Assembly: GCA_039519185.1 (NCBI GenBank)
Contig: CM076846.1
Location: 155,916,406-155,980,405 of the forward strand
Length of the DNA stretch: 64,000 nt
From: Astragalus membranaceus
Lineage: Eukaryota > Streptophyta > Magnoliopsida > Fabales > Fabaceae
Direction: 5' to 3'
Part shown: piece by piece, positions 11,310 to 24,707 of the stretch
Layout of the letters: each line of letters starts with the position of its first letter
Position numbering within the stretch: position 1 is the first letter of the stretch
The notes under the pieces: generated by a model
What the model was told of the DNA's origin: nothing
Databases searched by the model: none
What the model saw: only the letters and a program-made list of their open reading frames with translations
Made by a program: the position numbers and the translations under genes

Positions 11310-11872
11310 GGCAGATTGGTGTGATGGAGTTGAGGTGCTGAGGAATCAAAAGGAGAGCAGCTGGAAATAGGTGGCGCAAAAGGACAGCAATTGAGGAAAA
11401 ATCAAAAGCGCAACCATTTGAATCAGCAAAAGGATAGTAGCTGGCAATGGGTGGCGCAAAAAGGACAGCAATTGAGGAAAAATTAAAAGGACAACCCTAG
11501 CTAGGGTAGCCAGCAGCAGCTGCGCCCCTCTCCCTCTTTTTGAATCTTGTATTTTAATTTTTGTACTATTTATCTCTTTTTGCTTTTTTGTTTAAATGTG
11601 TGTAAAAAACAAACTTGATTATGTAATGAAAAGGCCTTTGGCTATTCAGCTCAAAAAAGTTTATTATACTGTCAATTATTTTTTGTATATTTTTGCACCA
11701 ATAACAATAGACTAAAATAATAATAACTCTAAAATAAAATAAAACGAGCATCAAAACAGTCGTTGCACGAGAGTGCTAAAGACACGCACATTTAAAACGA
11801 TACATGACACAACGAGAATAAAAACCTTTTTTTTGGATTTTTTGATTATTCGGACAAAATTAGGGTATGACA

Positions 11873-11890
11873 GCTGCTCCTCTTTATTTA
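11873..11890 (-). other. E1 polypurine tract
   Basis: On the minus strand AAATAAAGAGGAGCAGC sits immediately before the 3' LTR. It is the plus-strand priming site and closely matches those of E2 and E3 (GATAAAGAGGGGCAGC). Confidence 0.75.
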
Positions 11891-13063
11891 TATTTTACTA
11901 GGAAATATGAAGAGCTTCCAGATTTCTCGAGTAAAATAAAAATAAAGATAAAAGGACACTAATTTTGTCAAAACTTTTTTGAGAAATTCATGAAAAACTG
12001 GGTTTACATAGAACAAAAGTAAATAAGGATCGCTGGGGATCTGGGGACCTGAAGGATCACTGAGGATCTGAAGGAGCACTAGGGCTCTGAAGGTCTAATT
12101 CGCAGTCGATGCTTGGCGCTTTGATTGGAGTTAAACTGAAGGACCGACGGGGTCTGAGGGGCTGCCTGGGCCTTGATGGACCAAGATGGCCTGATGGAGC
12201 GCAAACTAGCAACGGTACTAGTAAAACGGTCTGCTTGGGGTGGCCTTTTTCGAGCGGCCATAGGGGCAAGATCAGGTCGTTGACCTGATTTGCTCACCTC
12301 GAAGGACGTCCACTATGTCTTAGGCTGACACAGCTAGTCTGAAGGACTTGGGGTCGGATGATCCGTCGGTTGCTCGATAACGCGACGTGCGATCTGGATT
12401 GATGGACCAATGGAGGTCTGAAGGAGCGCTAGGGCTCTGAGGGACCGCTGGGGGGTCCAAGGGACTGGTGCTAGACTCAGTGCTAACATTATAATTTAAA
12501 TTTATCTTGGAAGATAAATACTGTCTATATTTGAGCGCATCTTGCAATTTTATGAGAGATCATCTTCTTTTTGTGATTTTTTAGAAATTTCGCTATGATT
12601 GTAATGCTTTTGATCATGCACATGTTTCGCAATTCAGTATCATTTGCCATAAAAAATCATTTTAAAGCAAATAGGGAGGTGACAGAATAAAGAAAGTGTT
12701 TAATATCCAAATGGAAACCAAGTACGCAGAAGGTCACACTGGCTGAAAATTACATTGAGAGTTTAAACTACAAAAAGAAGAAAAGGAAAGAACAGATCTT
12801 TTCATTGTTTGTATCTTTGAAGTAACAATGCCAATCACCCATGCACATGACCTTGAGCATTCATCATTCAACTTTCGGAGGTATTGATTGCCTTTGTATC
12901 TGTTCAAAGTCCAACTTTTGACCCTAATTTTTGCATGGACTGCTCTTTAGAGTTTTCAATCCACCGGGTCGCTCTAATTTTCGCCTAGGCCGCCCTTTTG
13001 GGTTTTCAGCCTAGCGAGCTCATTTTTGCTTGGCTCATCTTTCTCTTTTTTTCATAAATTTCT
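11891..13063 (-). other. E1 3' untranslated region
   Basis: This lies between pol and the polypurine tract. Positions 12010-12480 hold degenerate repeats such as gaaggagcactagggctctga, similar in wording to the 20-bp unit expanded in E2. Positions 12950-13030 hold imperfect repeats (cgggtcgctctaattttcgc, taggccgccc) that recur at 40810-40920 in E3. No coding sequence is seen. Confidence 0.65.
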
Positions 13064-13196
13064 TTAGGCATATTACTTCTTAACCGCATCTGAATTCACT
13101 GGGAGTGGGAGGTCTTCACCGTCCATTTTTGTGAAAATTAAGGCTCCTCCAGAGAATGCTTTCTTTACCACATAAGGTCCTTCATAGCTAGGGGTT

Positions 13197-14869
13197 TGAT
13201 GTGTGAAAATATGTGCAAGTATACACAGTCAGAAGCAAGTAATATAGTGATGAGAAAGGTCGAACCCACAGTGATTGGTTAAACTTTTGTATGTTTAGAA
13301 AGCATACAAATTAGTGCAGCTACACTACTCACAATTTTGGGTGTTTAATGTTTAGGAAAACAGAATGTAAATGTGCAGAAAAATATGGAGGAAATAAGTT
13401 GAGAATGATAGTTGAGATCTCTTCACTAAATAAATCATTTTCAAGAGTATTGTGTTTTCTGTGGTGCAGATGCACTTGAGTGCAGTTGCACCAGTATGTG
13501 CCTTTCAGCTACTTTCTTCAGAGTTTCGTTACAAGCTCTTAAAACCTTGTCTTGGAGTAAAGAGAGAAGTTGTCAATTCCTTTCTTGCCTTCTTACAATT
13601 CTTGTCTAAGTTGCTAAATATGTATACTCCTGCCTTTTAAGTACCCACTGCATTTCTCTAAGGACTATGTTATCCTATGTCTAGGACTTAACATGGTTTT
13701 AACAAAGTTCTCTTTATTAAACAAGTTAACAAAGCCTTCATTAAAACACTCACCCTTATTAGTTCTTGATTTCTAGTTATAAACCATGTCTGTGAATATA
13801 ACTCTACTCATTTTAAGTGATCAACTTTAAAATAAGATATATGTAGTATAACATAAGAACCAAAAATGCATACACCACTTTGAAAACACAATAACTTATT
13901 CAAAAGCTCATTATAAAGTTAGAACATCTCAGCCAAAGAGATTTAGCTCATAATATTCATTGCAAGGCAAAAATAGATGAAATAAAACATGTTGATATAA
14001 TGGAAAGTACAAGAGATATCAATAGGGTAAAGATTACACTGATTGAAGTACTCTTGCATAAATTTGCCCAGCAGTGCAGAAGCACTGACTTCCTGGTGCA
14101 GTTGCACCTAACTAACTTGATGAAGAAGTGAAGGAAGAAGTCGTCAGTTCCTTCCTTACCTTCTTGCCAACTAACTACTACTAAAACTATAAAATAAAAT
14201 ACAAGAAAGGAAACTACTAAATTATATGTGAATTTCTTATGAGTGATATGTTTTTTCAAATGAGAAGTGGAAGCTTTTATATAGCCTTGGAGGTTTCCTT
14301 CAAGTGAGGGTTTGCTTGGGGATCAAGATAACCAAAGGAGGCTTAACCATGGTTACTTTTCAGAGCTTTTGATTACGAAGATTGAGTCCAAAAGAGAGGT
14401 CCAATTGTGGAAGACCATGTGTCCTAGATGCGTAGCCTTTCATGATGATTTTCTCATTGTGAGCGCCTCCTCTTGCATGTTGGCATGTGCCTCCATGTGA
14501 CGTGTGACTAAGCACGATGTCATTGAAATGTTTATGCATTGGTATGAATTGAGGTGCTTCCAATGTGGGGTTATCCGTCTTGGTGCAGAAGGGTGCAGAA
14601 GCACTTAGGTGCAGATGTACTGTGGAAATGCTTCTAGTGCAGATGCACTGTGTTTTTCCTGGTGTAGAAGCATCAATTGCAGATGCACTGCACAAACACA
14701 TCAAATATACCAATATATATACAAAATGCTAAGTTGTGAATGGCATACATCTTAAAACCATAAATGTTGTTATTTTATTCATACTACTATATTTAACACA
14801 TATTATATTTGAAATCAAGTAATTATCTAAGTTTAAATGTATGAATAACTCTATAAAATAGAGTTATCA
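13197..14869. mobile_element. 1.7-kb insertion in E1 pol, probably a solo LTR
   Basis: The segment interrupts the pol C-terminal coding (the GKWTP / GPYVV region). It begins TGATGTGTGA and ends GAGTTATCA, so it has TG...CA ends. The flanks are GGGTT (13192-13196) and GGGTC (14870-14874), a five-base duplication with one difference. The right terminus forms a hairpin (ataactcta / tagagttat, 14845-14867). It carries clusters of a GTGCAGNTGCAC-like motif. No protein family is recognised. A Helitron is less likely because there is no CTRR end or A/T insertion point. Confidence 0.6.
13455..13500. repeat. GTGCAGATGCAC-like motif cluster
   Basis: Near-palindromic words ggtgcagatgcactt and gtgcagttgcacc stand here. 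Similar words recur at 14068-14110 and 14580-14695, so this motif is spread through the 1.7-kb insertion. Confidence 0.6.
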
Positions 14870-17800
14870 GGGTCCATTTCCCATGGGAATCCTTTTGGAT
14901 AGGTAAAATCTTCTTGAGCACGAGATCTCCTTCCTGAAACTGCCGGGGGCGAACTGCTTATCATAAGCTTTCTTCATTCTTTGCTGATACAACTGCCCAT
15001 GACACAAAGCAACCACTCTCTTTTCCTCTATGGGGTTCAACTGATTTAGACGAGCTTGAACTCATTCTGCCTCTTCTAATTTTGTTTCCATTAGCACTCG
15101 CAGAGAGGGTATTTCAACTTTTATGGGAAGAACTGCTTCCATCCCATATACTAGTGAGAACGGGGATGCCCTTGTTGATGTGCGAACTGAGGTCCGATAC
15201 CCATGCAAGGCGAAAGGAAGCATTTCATGCCAGTCTTTGAAGGTCACCACCATCTTTTGCACAATCTTCTTTATGTTCTTATATGCCGCTTCGCTGCCCC
15301 GTTCATCTTTGGACGGTATGGGGAGGAGTTATGATGCTGAATTTTGAAGTCGTCACACAACTCTTTCATCATCTTGTTGTTCAGGTTAGTCCCATTATCC
15401 GTGATGATCTTATTTGGAAGACCGTAACGGGAGATCAAATCTCTTTTTATGAACTTGACAACCACAGATTTTGTTACACTGGCATAAGAAGCGGCCTCGA
15501 CCCATTGGGTGAAATATGCCTTAGGTTCGATGGGACCGATGACATCCATTCCCCACATAGAGAATGGCCATGGTGCTGTTAGGACGTTCAACAAAGCAGG
15601 TGGCACATGGATATTATCAGCGTAGACTTAACACTTGTGGCATTTTCTCAAGTAGTTAAAGCAGTCGGTCTCCATTGACAAACAGTAGTAGCCGGCCCTT
15701 AAGATTTTTCTTGCCATGATGTGCCCGTTAGAATGAGTTCCGAACGAACCTTCTTGGACATCTTTCATAATTCTTTTTGCTTCTTCTTTTGCTACACATC
15801 TGAGGAGGACCATATCGTGATTTCTCTTGTAAAGAACCTCCCCGTTTAGGAAGAAACCCATTGACAACCTCTTAAGTGTCCTCTTATCATTCTCAGTGGC
15901 ACCAGGAGGTTATTCTATGCTTGTGATATAGTGATTGATATCGTAATACCAAGGTTTACTATCAGGCTCTTCTTCGATTGCCACACAATGATGTGCCGGT
16001 AGGTCCCAATGCTGAATTCGGATGAATGTCAGACTCTTGTTGTCGTTGATATTAAACAGTGATGACAAAGTTGCTAAGGCGTCAGCCAACTAATTTTCTT
16101 CATAAGGGAGATGGTGGAAAGTGATCTCCTCGAACTGTTCAATCATCTTTTGGATGTGATTGCGATAAGGGATCAATTTGGAATCCCTGGTTTCCCAGTC
16201 ACATTTTATCTGATGGATGACTAAGGCTGAGTCCCCATATACATCGAGTCTTTTGACTTTCCATTCAATGGCCGCTTTGGTGCCTAGGATACATGCCTCA
16301 TATTCTGCGATGTTGTTGGTGTAATAGAAGCTCAGTCTAGCAGTAAATGGTATGAAGCGGTTATCAGGAGAAATCAATACAGCTCCGACCCCATGCTCAT
16401 ACAAATTGGAAGCGCCATCGAATGACATTCTCCACCTTTCATTGTCTGGAGAATTCCCTTCTCCGAATAAAGCCACTATATATTCATCTGGGAAATCACA
16501 CTGCATTGATTGGTAATCCTCAATGGGCTGGTGTGCCAAGTATTCAGCCAAGGCACTACCTTTGATTGCTTTCTGGGTGACATACAAGAGGTCGTATTCA
16601 GATAGTAGCATTTTCCAACGAGCGATTCTCCCTGTGAGTGCGGGTTTTTCAAAAATGTACTTGATTGGATCCATTTTAGATACCAACCAAGTCGTGTGGC
16701 TCAGCATATACTGCCTCAGACGATGTGCAACCCAGGCCAAAGCACAACACGTTTTTTCCAACAATGAGTATCTTGTCTCGCACTCGGTGAACTTCTTGCT
16801 TAGATAGTAGATGGCATGTTCTTTCTTTCAGGACTCATCATGTTGCCCCAGTACACAACCCATTGATTTGTCTAGCACTATTAAGTACAGAATGAGAGGT
16901 CTTCCCTGTACAGGTGGCATCAAAATCGGTGGATTTTGAAGGTACGTCTTGATCTTTTCAAAGGCTTCTTGGCAATTATCATTCCACTTTGTTTCTTGGT
17001 TCTTGCACAGCAATTTGAAGATAGGCTCGCAGGTCGATGTTAATTGGGATATGAATCTGGAGATATAGTTCAACCTTCCCAGGAATCCACGAACTTCTCT
17101 TTCAGTTTTAGGCGCTGGCATTTCTAATATTGCTCGTACTTTGGCTGGATCCACTTTTATTCCCCTCTGACTGACTATGAACCCCAACAAATTTCCTGAT
17201 CTTACACCAAAAGTACATTTGGCAGGGTTTAATCTGAGTTTGAATTTCCTTAGACGTTCAAAGAGTTTTCGCAGATTGATATTATGTTCTTCTTCGGTCT
17301 TGGATTTTGCGATCATGTCATCGACGTAGACTTCTATTTCCTTATGCATCATATCATGGAATAAAGTTACCATCGCCCTTTGGTACGTTGCACCAGCATT
17401 CTTTAGGCCGAATGGCATTACTTTGTAGCAGAAGGTGCCCCAAAGAGTGATGAAGGTGGTCTTCTCCATGTCTTCAGGAGCCATCTTGATTTGGTTATAT
17501 CCGGAATATCCATCCATGAAGGAGAAAAGAGAGTGTTGCGGTGTACTATCTACCAGGATAGTCAACACACATCCGAACTTTCCCGTCTTTCTTTAGAACC
17601 GGGACAATATTGGCTACCCACTGAGGGTATTTTTTGCTACTGCTAAAAACCCTGCATCGAATTGCTTCTTGACCTCATCTCTGATTTTTAGTGACATATC
17701 TGGCTTCATTCTTCTTAGCTTCTGTTTTACCGGCAGGCATTCGGGTTTTACTGGTAACCTATGGTCAACTATGTTGGGGTCCAGTCCAGGCATGTCTTGG

Positions 17801-18104
17801 TATGTCCATGCGAAGACGTCACCAAAGTCAAACAAAAGCCTAACCAATTTCTCTTGCTCACTGTCTTTCATTGTGGTGCCGATTTTAACCTCTTTCTTAT
17901 CTTCCCCTGTGCCCAAGTTTATTGTCTTAGTAGATTCCTCGTGGGGTTGAACCAATTTTTCCTCTTGTTCCATCATTCTCATTAACTCTGGAGGAGTTTC
18001 CCAGTTATCTTCAACATCTTCCTCGGTTTGATTAATGGGGTGATCAAAGTTACAGTATGGATTATTGGCGTCGTTATTTTCAAAGATGTTTTTTTTCTTC
18101 AGAT

Positions 18105-18307
18105 CTACATTAGTGTAAATTGACGGAATGAAAAACGAGTAAAAGAAAATAAAAAAAGCGAATGCAAAAGAAAAGGAAAACTGAAATTTATTGGAGAATC
18201 TGAAATAACATCTTATTGATACTGATACTGAAAGGAAACATGCGTGCCCGAATGAAATATCCTAAGGCCTTGGGCAGAGCCATAGGATTGCATTACAGAA
18301 ACATTAC
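18105..18307 (-). other. putative Ogre intron in E1 (203 bp)
   Basis: On the minus strand the gag-pro end reads TTCAAA then GTAATG (donor at 18307). An acceptor TAG stands before ATCT (18105). The same donor and acceptor words flank a 204-bp gap in E3. After it an 8-A run seems one base too long for an in-frame join, so this copy is also shifted here. Confidence 0.7.
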
Positions 18308-21012
18308 TTTGAACTAAAAACTACAGGAAAATCGGCGATCTCCCAATTCTTGAGCCTTTCATTTGCAGGACAAGGGCATACAAGACTGGCGACGCCTTCT
18401 TCAGCATTTAGATCATCTTCAACTGCAGCAATCTGATTGGGGTTCAGCATTCTCGCACTCTGAAAACTTCGTTTGATGTCGCAGTATCATCTTCTTCATA
18501 TTTGAAACTCTGCCCTCAAGTTTGGCTAACCTCCGCTACTTATTTTCTTCCACAATTCTTCTCTTGTCATTGCGATCAGGTCAATACCCTATCCCGCGTC
18601 TATCTTTGTTCTCTTGCAGCTGTATTGGCGTCAGGATCCCCTGCTCAGTCTTTCCTAAGCCCTTTCCGGCCTGGTAACCTTTGCCTACCATGACTTTAGC
18701 AACCATCATGGCAGTCTTGGACAGCTTAGGCTTCAGCATACTGGACACATTGGCAATCTCTAACGCTTGGAAGGCAGTCTCAAAAGACTCCTCAGCATCC
18801 TCGATGTAACGAGTGGGAGACGAACTATTTACCAGCGTTTCTTCTTCACCGAAAACAACCACCAACTTGTTGTTCACTATGAATTTGAGCTTCTGATGTA
18901 AAGAAGAGGGAACTTCCCCTGCAGAATGGATCCCTGGCCTTCCCAAGAGACAACTGTAGGATGGGGCGATATCCATTATCTGGAAGGTCACTACAAAGAG
19001 TTCCGGATCTACCTACACAGGTAATTCTATTTCTCTGATGACTTCCCTTTTCGATTCGTCAAAGGCCCTGACCAATATAGAGCTAGGTCTCATGTATGAA
19101 CAATCCACATCTAATTTTTCCATGGTTGATCTGGGTAACACATTCAAGGACGATCCATTGTCAATAAGCACCCGAGCAAGTGAGTAATCTCCACATTTCA
19201 CAGATATGTGTAAGGCTTTGTTATGTCCTCCCTTCAGTTGGAATCTCATCATCAGTAAAGGTGAGGTAATTACTTGCAACAAGGTTTCCAACGATCCCAT
19301 CAAACTGGCCAACTGAGATGTCATGAGTGACATGGTCCTCATTCAATACTTTCATCAATGCCGCACGATGGGCTTCGGAGCTGAGCAATAAGGACAAGAG
19401 AGATATCTTGGCAGGGGTCTGGTTCAACTGTTCAACTATCTTATACTCGCTCTGTCTCATAAATTTCAAAAATTCACCGACTTCTTGTTCAGATAGCGTC
19501 CTTTTACCCACATTCTTATCAACGGGTTCTTGTTTTATGCTTTTGCCTTTACGGGCTCTTTCTTCCCCTTCTTTTGTTTGCTCTCCACTGAGTCCCTAAG
19601 ATGTTAATGACATCAGGAGTGGTCTGAACTTTCACGTTGTAATTCCATGGGACTGCATTGGTGTCCTTAAAGGGGAAGGGAGTTGGCACTTGAATAGTGA
19701 TCGGTTTAGGCATAGCTGGAGTCAGCTTCGTGTCCTTTTTGTAACGGATTTCCAGTGGTTTCCGGATATCCTTGCTCTGGTCAATATTTGACTGGAGAGT
19801 CCACACGTCTTCCTCCTTCTTTCGAAGACCCACCTGTATTATGTGTCGGTCTAGTAAGTCTTGAAGGACTATCTTGAATGCTTCACATGCCCCGACACAG
19901 TGAGGGTCAACACACGAATCTTTTTCAGCGCATCCCTTCGTAATAATTCTGAGGTAACACAAGTCAGCATGGATGAGATCTAGAGGTGTGATGATGTCTT
20001 CCACCCTTCTGATCAAGAATTGTCCCTCAAAATCTCCAATGGCATTAACGGAGGGTTTCCCGTGCCCCGGTAAAGGGTTAGTGGCAACATTCGGACCATC
20101 TTCTTCGAAACTTAACCATTTAGATTCAATCAAGTCTTGCACCACATATTTTAGTGCCTTGCAATTTTCTGTTGAATGGCCAACTGCCCCAGCGTGGAAT
20201 CCACAGGTAGCATCCGGGTTGTAACCCCTAGGGAAAGGAGGTTGAAGGGGTCTCATTGGTCTGGGAGTGATCAGGTTGTGACTGATGAGGTGATTGAACA
20301 GGTCTGTGTATGACATGGGTATTGGGTCAAAATTGACAGGCTTTCTTTCCAGGTAGTTTTGTGGTCTATAGTTTGGGTTGACTTGGTGAGGCGGGGCTAA
20401 TGGTGTTTGAGTAGGGATTTGGAAGGTTTGTCGGGGATTGTTATAGGGAGGCTTTCCGGATCCAGAGATGGCATTGGCTTCTCCTTCCTTCTTTTTAGGG
20501 AATCTTGAGAAGGGCTTTCTCCATCGATTTTCTAATCTCTTTCCTATAGCAATCATATCCGAGAAGCTCGAAGACACGCTCCCAATCAACCTGTCGTAGA
20601 AAGGCGATTGAAGAGTATCCATGAACATGGATACCATCTCCTTTTCTAACAAAGGTGGCACTACCTGCGCAGTCAACCCTCTCCAGCGTTGGGCATATTC
20701 CTTGAAGGACTCATTATCTCTTTTTGTCATGCTCTGCAATTGCGTTCTGCCGGGAGCCATATCAACATTGTATTTATAATGCCTCAAAAATGCATTAGCT
20801 AGGTCCTTCCAGCACCTGATATGGGCACGCTCTAGTTGCAAATATCAGCTCGAAGCTGCCCCAGCTAGACTGTCCTGGAAGTAGTGAATGAGAAATTTGT
20901 CGTCATGAGCAAACACAGCCATCTTCCTGCAATACATGGTTAAGTGGCTCACGGGGCAGGTTGACCCTCTGTATTTGTCGAAGTCAGGCACCTTGAATTT
21001 AGGAGGGATGAC
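18308..21012 (-). pseudogene. E1 gag-pro, C-terminal three quarters
   Basis: On the minus strand the gag core starts right at the E2 junction (PPKFKVPDFDKYRG). It passes an in-frame TGA at 20845-20847 and continues through the retrotransposon gag domain (IRCWKDLANAF...YAQRWRGL) and a zinc-type CGFHAGAVGHSTENC. The aspartic protease has DNGSSLNV (near 19150), followed by a G-patch-like GYQAGKGLG near 18680. Frame changes lie near 19550, 19220 and 19013. The N-terminal quarter is 31 kb away at 52061-52858, separated by E2. Confidence 0.9.
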
Positions 21013-21212
21013 TGTTGCACCCCGAAAAATCCGGTTAGGATTTCTCGATGTACAACATGGAAGATAAATGAAGCCGCCATCAATATTTTAGTTTTTAGAC
21101 GAAAACATTGAAAAAAACGTCTTTTTATACAAGGCGGGTGGTCTTTTCGAAATCAGGAGATGTAGGTTCGGGGGTCGGTTAGACACGGGGAAGGTATAAG
21201 CACCCCGCATCT

Positions 21213-21228
21213 CCTTTCTACCGAAAGG
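21213..21228 (-). other. conserved small LTR hairpin (E2)
   Basis: CCTTTC at 21213-21218 pairs with GAAAGG at 21223-21228. The second LTR copy is at 48584-48599. The partner hairpins in E3 and the solo LTR are at 29999 and 5715. Confidence 0.7.
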
Positions 21229-21478
21229 GAACCATTAATTTGATGTGTGGTTTCGACAAAGTTTGATTTGAAACGATGTTCTATTTCTTTTCGTTTTTCT
21301 TTTTTATTTGAGAAAAGCGTTTGGAAAGAAAACGGGGAAAAGAAAGATTTTTTTTTTTGTATTTTTTTTGAAAAGGGTGCTTGACGGGACGTGGCCCGCT
21401 CCTACGTATCCTCAGATGCAATGAGGAAATCAAAGCTACGTAGTTCTCCTTTTGGTTTTGAAAAAGGATTGAGCTTTC

Positions 21479-21584
21479 GCGAAGACCGAACAACAACGGT
21501 TAGAATGGTCTCGCTACTAACTCCTTTTGAAAACAACATCATCATTAACAACCTAATCGGCAACGGCGCGATTGGTGTTTAATG
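21479..21584 (-). other. stem-loop pair in E2 LTR
   Basis: Arms 21479-21487 and 21507-21514 pair with one bulged base. Arms 21543-21553 and 21574-21584 pair at 9 of 11 positions and enclose an inner AATCG/CGATT stem. The pair is repeated at about 21640-21750 and in the other LTR (48847-49115). Confidence 0.55.
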
Positions 21585-23624
21585 ACAATTGGTTTATTTT
21601 GGAGAAATGAATAAGTTTTCGAAAATGGGATAGAGCTTTTGCGAAGACCGAACAACAACGGTTAGAATGGTCTCGCTACTAACTCCTTTTGAAAACAACA
21701 TCATCATTAACAACCTAATCGGCAACGGCGCGATTGGTGTTTAATGACGATTGATTTATTTTTGTTTTGAAAGTAAAAGTTTCTTTTTGTTTTGAAATGA
21801 TTTTAGGAAATGGGTTTTAGAAAAGAAGTAGAACATTTCAAGTCAATTCTAAATCCATAACCAAATGCAAATGAATGAATAATACTCAAGCAAACATGAA
21901 CATATCATTCATTAACCAAGATTAAACATGCCCATACAATCAAAGGGTTCAATTATTAAAGATGCAAAACAAAGTTCTCAAAGTAATTGTGTGTGTGCAA
22001 GAAGGATTGTATTTACCCTAATGGCTCTATGCTACAACATGCATGTAGACTTACGTCTCCATTAGGAGGTCATACAAGTGGAGAAGAGGGCACACAATCA
22101 AGTCAAGACATTTACATGGCATCAAGAACAAGTGAATACAATTGATTGTAAACATAGAGTATTCTAAGTTAAATGATTGAATATGTAAGCAAGGATGCAT
22201 GATTAAGTAAGCATGTAAGTGCATGAGTGTACAAGGAATGGATGCATAGCACTTTATTTATGAATGGATGGCATACAAGGATACATAAGAGGATGCAAGA
22301 GATATAAGCATATGAGGATGTATGAGAGTGTCACATAAACTAAGTATGAATGAAGATGCATGAATGTGAAAATGTTTTGGGTATTTTTGCAAGTTGATAA
22401 GTTGTAAAACTTTAAATAAAAAGTTAGTGAAAAGTAAAGTAAAAATGCATGAAGTAAATGGTAATTATTTAATGAGATGGTAAAGTAAAAATGCATGAGG
22501 TAAATGGTAATTATTTAATGAGATGGTAAAGTAAAAATGCATGAGGTAAATGGTAATTATTTAATGAGATGGTAAAGTAAAAAGTTAAAATGTTTTTTTT
22601 ACTTTTGGTAAAAAGTTAATGAGTGGTAAAGTAAAAGGTAAAAAAAAAAGAATAAAGGTGAAAAACACAATGTCACCAATTTTATTCACTCAAATAAGAT
22701 CAAAGAAGCAAGTTTCAAGCAACAAAATGATCAAAAATTGGCCTCCAAGGCCGAAGCACATCAAGCAACAATTCATCCTCAAGTTCATGCCAAAACTTTG
22801 TAAATGAGCACACAAAAGCAACATAAGGCACAACCCTATACTAACATGTGAAATTATAAGACAAGCATCACACAAGGCATGTATTTATCCAACTCAAAAA
22901 TTCAAGAAAACAAACAAGCAACATAAACCCTAGGATTTAAGCTCTAACCCGAGGGCATACATGGTAGAATCAAACCCAAAAATCAATCTCCAATCATGGA
23001 ACAAGCAAGAAAACATATTATTCAACAAAATAGGCCCTAGGCCGAAGCAAAAGAGGTGAGGAAAATAAGCTTTATTTGATAAAAAAACTCATGAACAAGG
23101 TAAAAAACACATGAACAAAAATTCATTTCACTAACAAGTGCAAAATCAACATAAAAGCAATTATTCAAGGGTGAGATGCCAACTCTCACCCACCAACAAT
23201 AACAACAAACTACATTTTAGCTATTTTTGATGATAATATGTGAAGAAGAAGGAGTAGAAGATGAGTTTATGCAAGAAAATTAAAAATGAAGCAAGGATCT
23301 AGGCTTACCTTTCAAGATCTTGCGAAAAGATGAAATAGAGAATGAAATAAAAACCAAGAACACTTGAAGCTCTTCTTGAATGCCACGAAAATCACTTGAT
23401 CTCGAAGGATTTGATGATGAATTTTGAAAATAATGCAAGATTAGAAGTGGATTTAGTGTAGGAATCAAGAATATTGGAGGTTTGATGGTTGAAAATTGAA
23501 GAATTGATGGTGGAAATGGGTGGAGGGGTTACGGTTTTGGAGGAAGAGGAAGAGAGGGTTTGTGAGCTGATTGTGTGCTAGGGTCAAAATGAGAGTGATG
23601 TGTGTTGGTCTCTTATTTTTGGGT

Positions 23625-23633
23625 TTTTTATAT
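23625..23633 (-). promoter_or_regulatory. TATA box of E2 3' LTR
   Basis: The minus strand reads TTCATATAAAAAACCC. It is about 1.06 kb inside the LTR start in element sense; the second copy is at about 50994-51002. Confidence 0.5.
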
Positions 23634-24691
23634 GAAGGCCAACTTAAGGGTATTTGTGACGATGTGCTTCTTGTAAACCATTAGGATTTGAGATAGAATT
23701 TAAATCAATGGTCAAGATTGCAATGCACAAGGATTAGGGACAATGAGAAAGCACAAATGGAAGGGAATGAGCTGGTGTCATATGAAATTGAAGAGTTTTT
23801 TGTACACAAAAATTGTTGAGGGCAATTAGGTCAATTTGCATATAGTTGTAGCCTAGGATTTGATCTAGAATTTTAATCAATGGCTAGGAATACAACTCAC
23901 ATGGATTAAGGGCATGAAGAAACACAAGATGAGGTAAAAATGGGCTGGAAAATTCGGAGCAAAAATGAGTGGAATGGGTGGAAAATTTGCAAGTTGTCAT
24001 TTTTGTCTTATTGAGGACACTTCCCCTTTTTTTTCATTCTTTTTGATTTTTCTTTTTATGATTATTCTTTTATTCCATGAAGATTCTTTTTTCTATTTTG
24101 GGCTCATCCTAGGATTCAATCATTGGGCCCAAAATTCCATGACAACACCATTCCAAAAATTGATTTTGGGCCCCACTCTAGCGAAAATGACCATTTTGCC
24201 CTTTTGTTCGAAAATTGAGTTTTATGCTAGGAGACTTAATATTTATGCGCACAAAAAAAACACAACTAAGCACAAATCTTCCTCAAATAATCCTTTGGTG
24301 ATGGTTCGGTGATTTGGGACGAAAAGACCGCTTTTAGCGTGAAATGACCAAAATGCCCTTTCACCCTAAAAACCCTAGTTTTTGCCCAAAGCACATTTTC
24401 ACTTTAAAAATGACTTTTCCCCCTAGGAATGACCTCTAAGACCTTGGGATGCATGTTAAGTGGCTTGTTCTGAGAAAACATCCCTTATTTGCGAAATGAC
24501 TAAAACACCCTTTTGCACTGAAAAACCCTAAATTGTCCAAAAGTACATTCCAACTCCAAAAACGATTTTAGAAACTTTGAAATGACTTCTATAACCCTAT
24601 ATGCAATGCATGATGCTCTTTTCTCTTATTTATTTATTCTTTGGGGAAAATTAGGGTTTTGACCTAAGCCGGACAAAATTGGGGTATGACA

Positions 24692-24707
24692 GCTGCCCCT
24701 CTTTATC
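24692..24707 (-). other. E2 polypurine tract
   Basis: On the minus strand AGATAAAGAGGGGCAGC directly precedes the 3' LTR, identical to the E3 tract. Confidence 0.8.

Larger units (their letters stand above)
9515..11872 (-). repeat. E1 3' LTR
   Basis: It starts TGTAGCGACC and ends GGTATGACA on the plus strand, pairing with 56114-58773. It lacks about 430 bp present in the other copy (about 56495-56925), including the stem-loop array. The breakpoint lies in a short gggtg match. It has extra copies of a tttggtcgtggcggtgtggt repeat near 10545-10640. Confidence 0.9.
13064..18104 (-). pseudogene. E1 pol: RT, RNase H, archaeal-type RNase H, integrase (broken)
   Basis: Minus-strand order: an acidic linker (17982-17700), RT with SFMDGYSGYNQI and YVDDMIAKS (17568-16830), RNase H (ending RPLILYLIV... 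and ALAWVAHRLRQYML), a second RNase H (MSFDGASNLYEHG, 16450-16090), and integrase with the zinc motif near 15640-15750, TDNGTN and MNGAAK. The C terminus lies beyond the 13197-14869 insertion and ends near 13064. Stops or frame changes occur around 17600, 16820, 16095, 15625, 15265 and 15060 and at codon 13073-13075. The second RNase H and double-domain order are typical of Tat elements. E3 carries the related copy at 37321-40775. Confidence 0.9.
21013..24691 (-). repeat. E2 3' LTR
   Basis: It starts TGTTGCACCC and ends GGTATGACA. Two direct copies of about 165 bp (21470-21590 and 21630-21750) each carry stem-loops. A 41-bp unit (gagatggtaaagtaaaaatg) repeats at 22440-22580. The U3 start on the minus strand is nearly identical to E3's for about 45 bp and similar for about 150 bp. 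Confidence 0.92.

Noticed and set aside
24300..24660. AAACCCTAG / AACCCTAAA words as telomeric repeats
   Set aside because: They are isolated, not tandem, and lie in the U3 of an LTR; the wording is common in plant LTRs.
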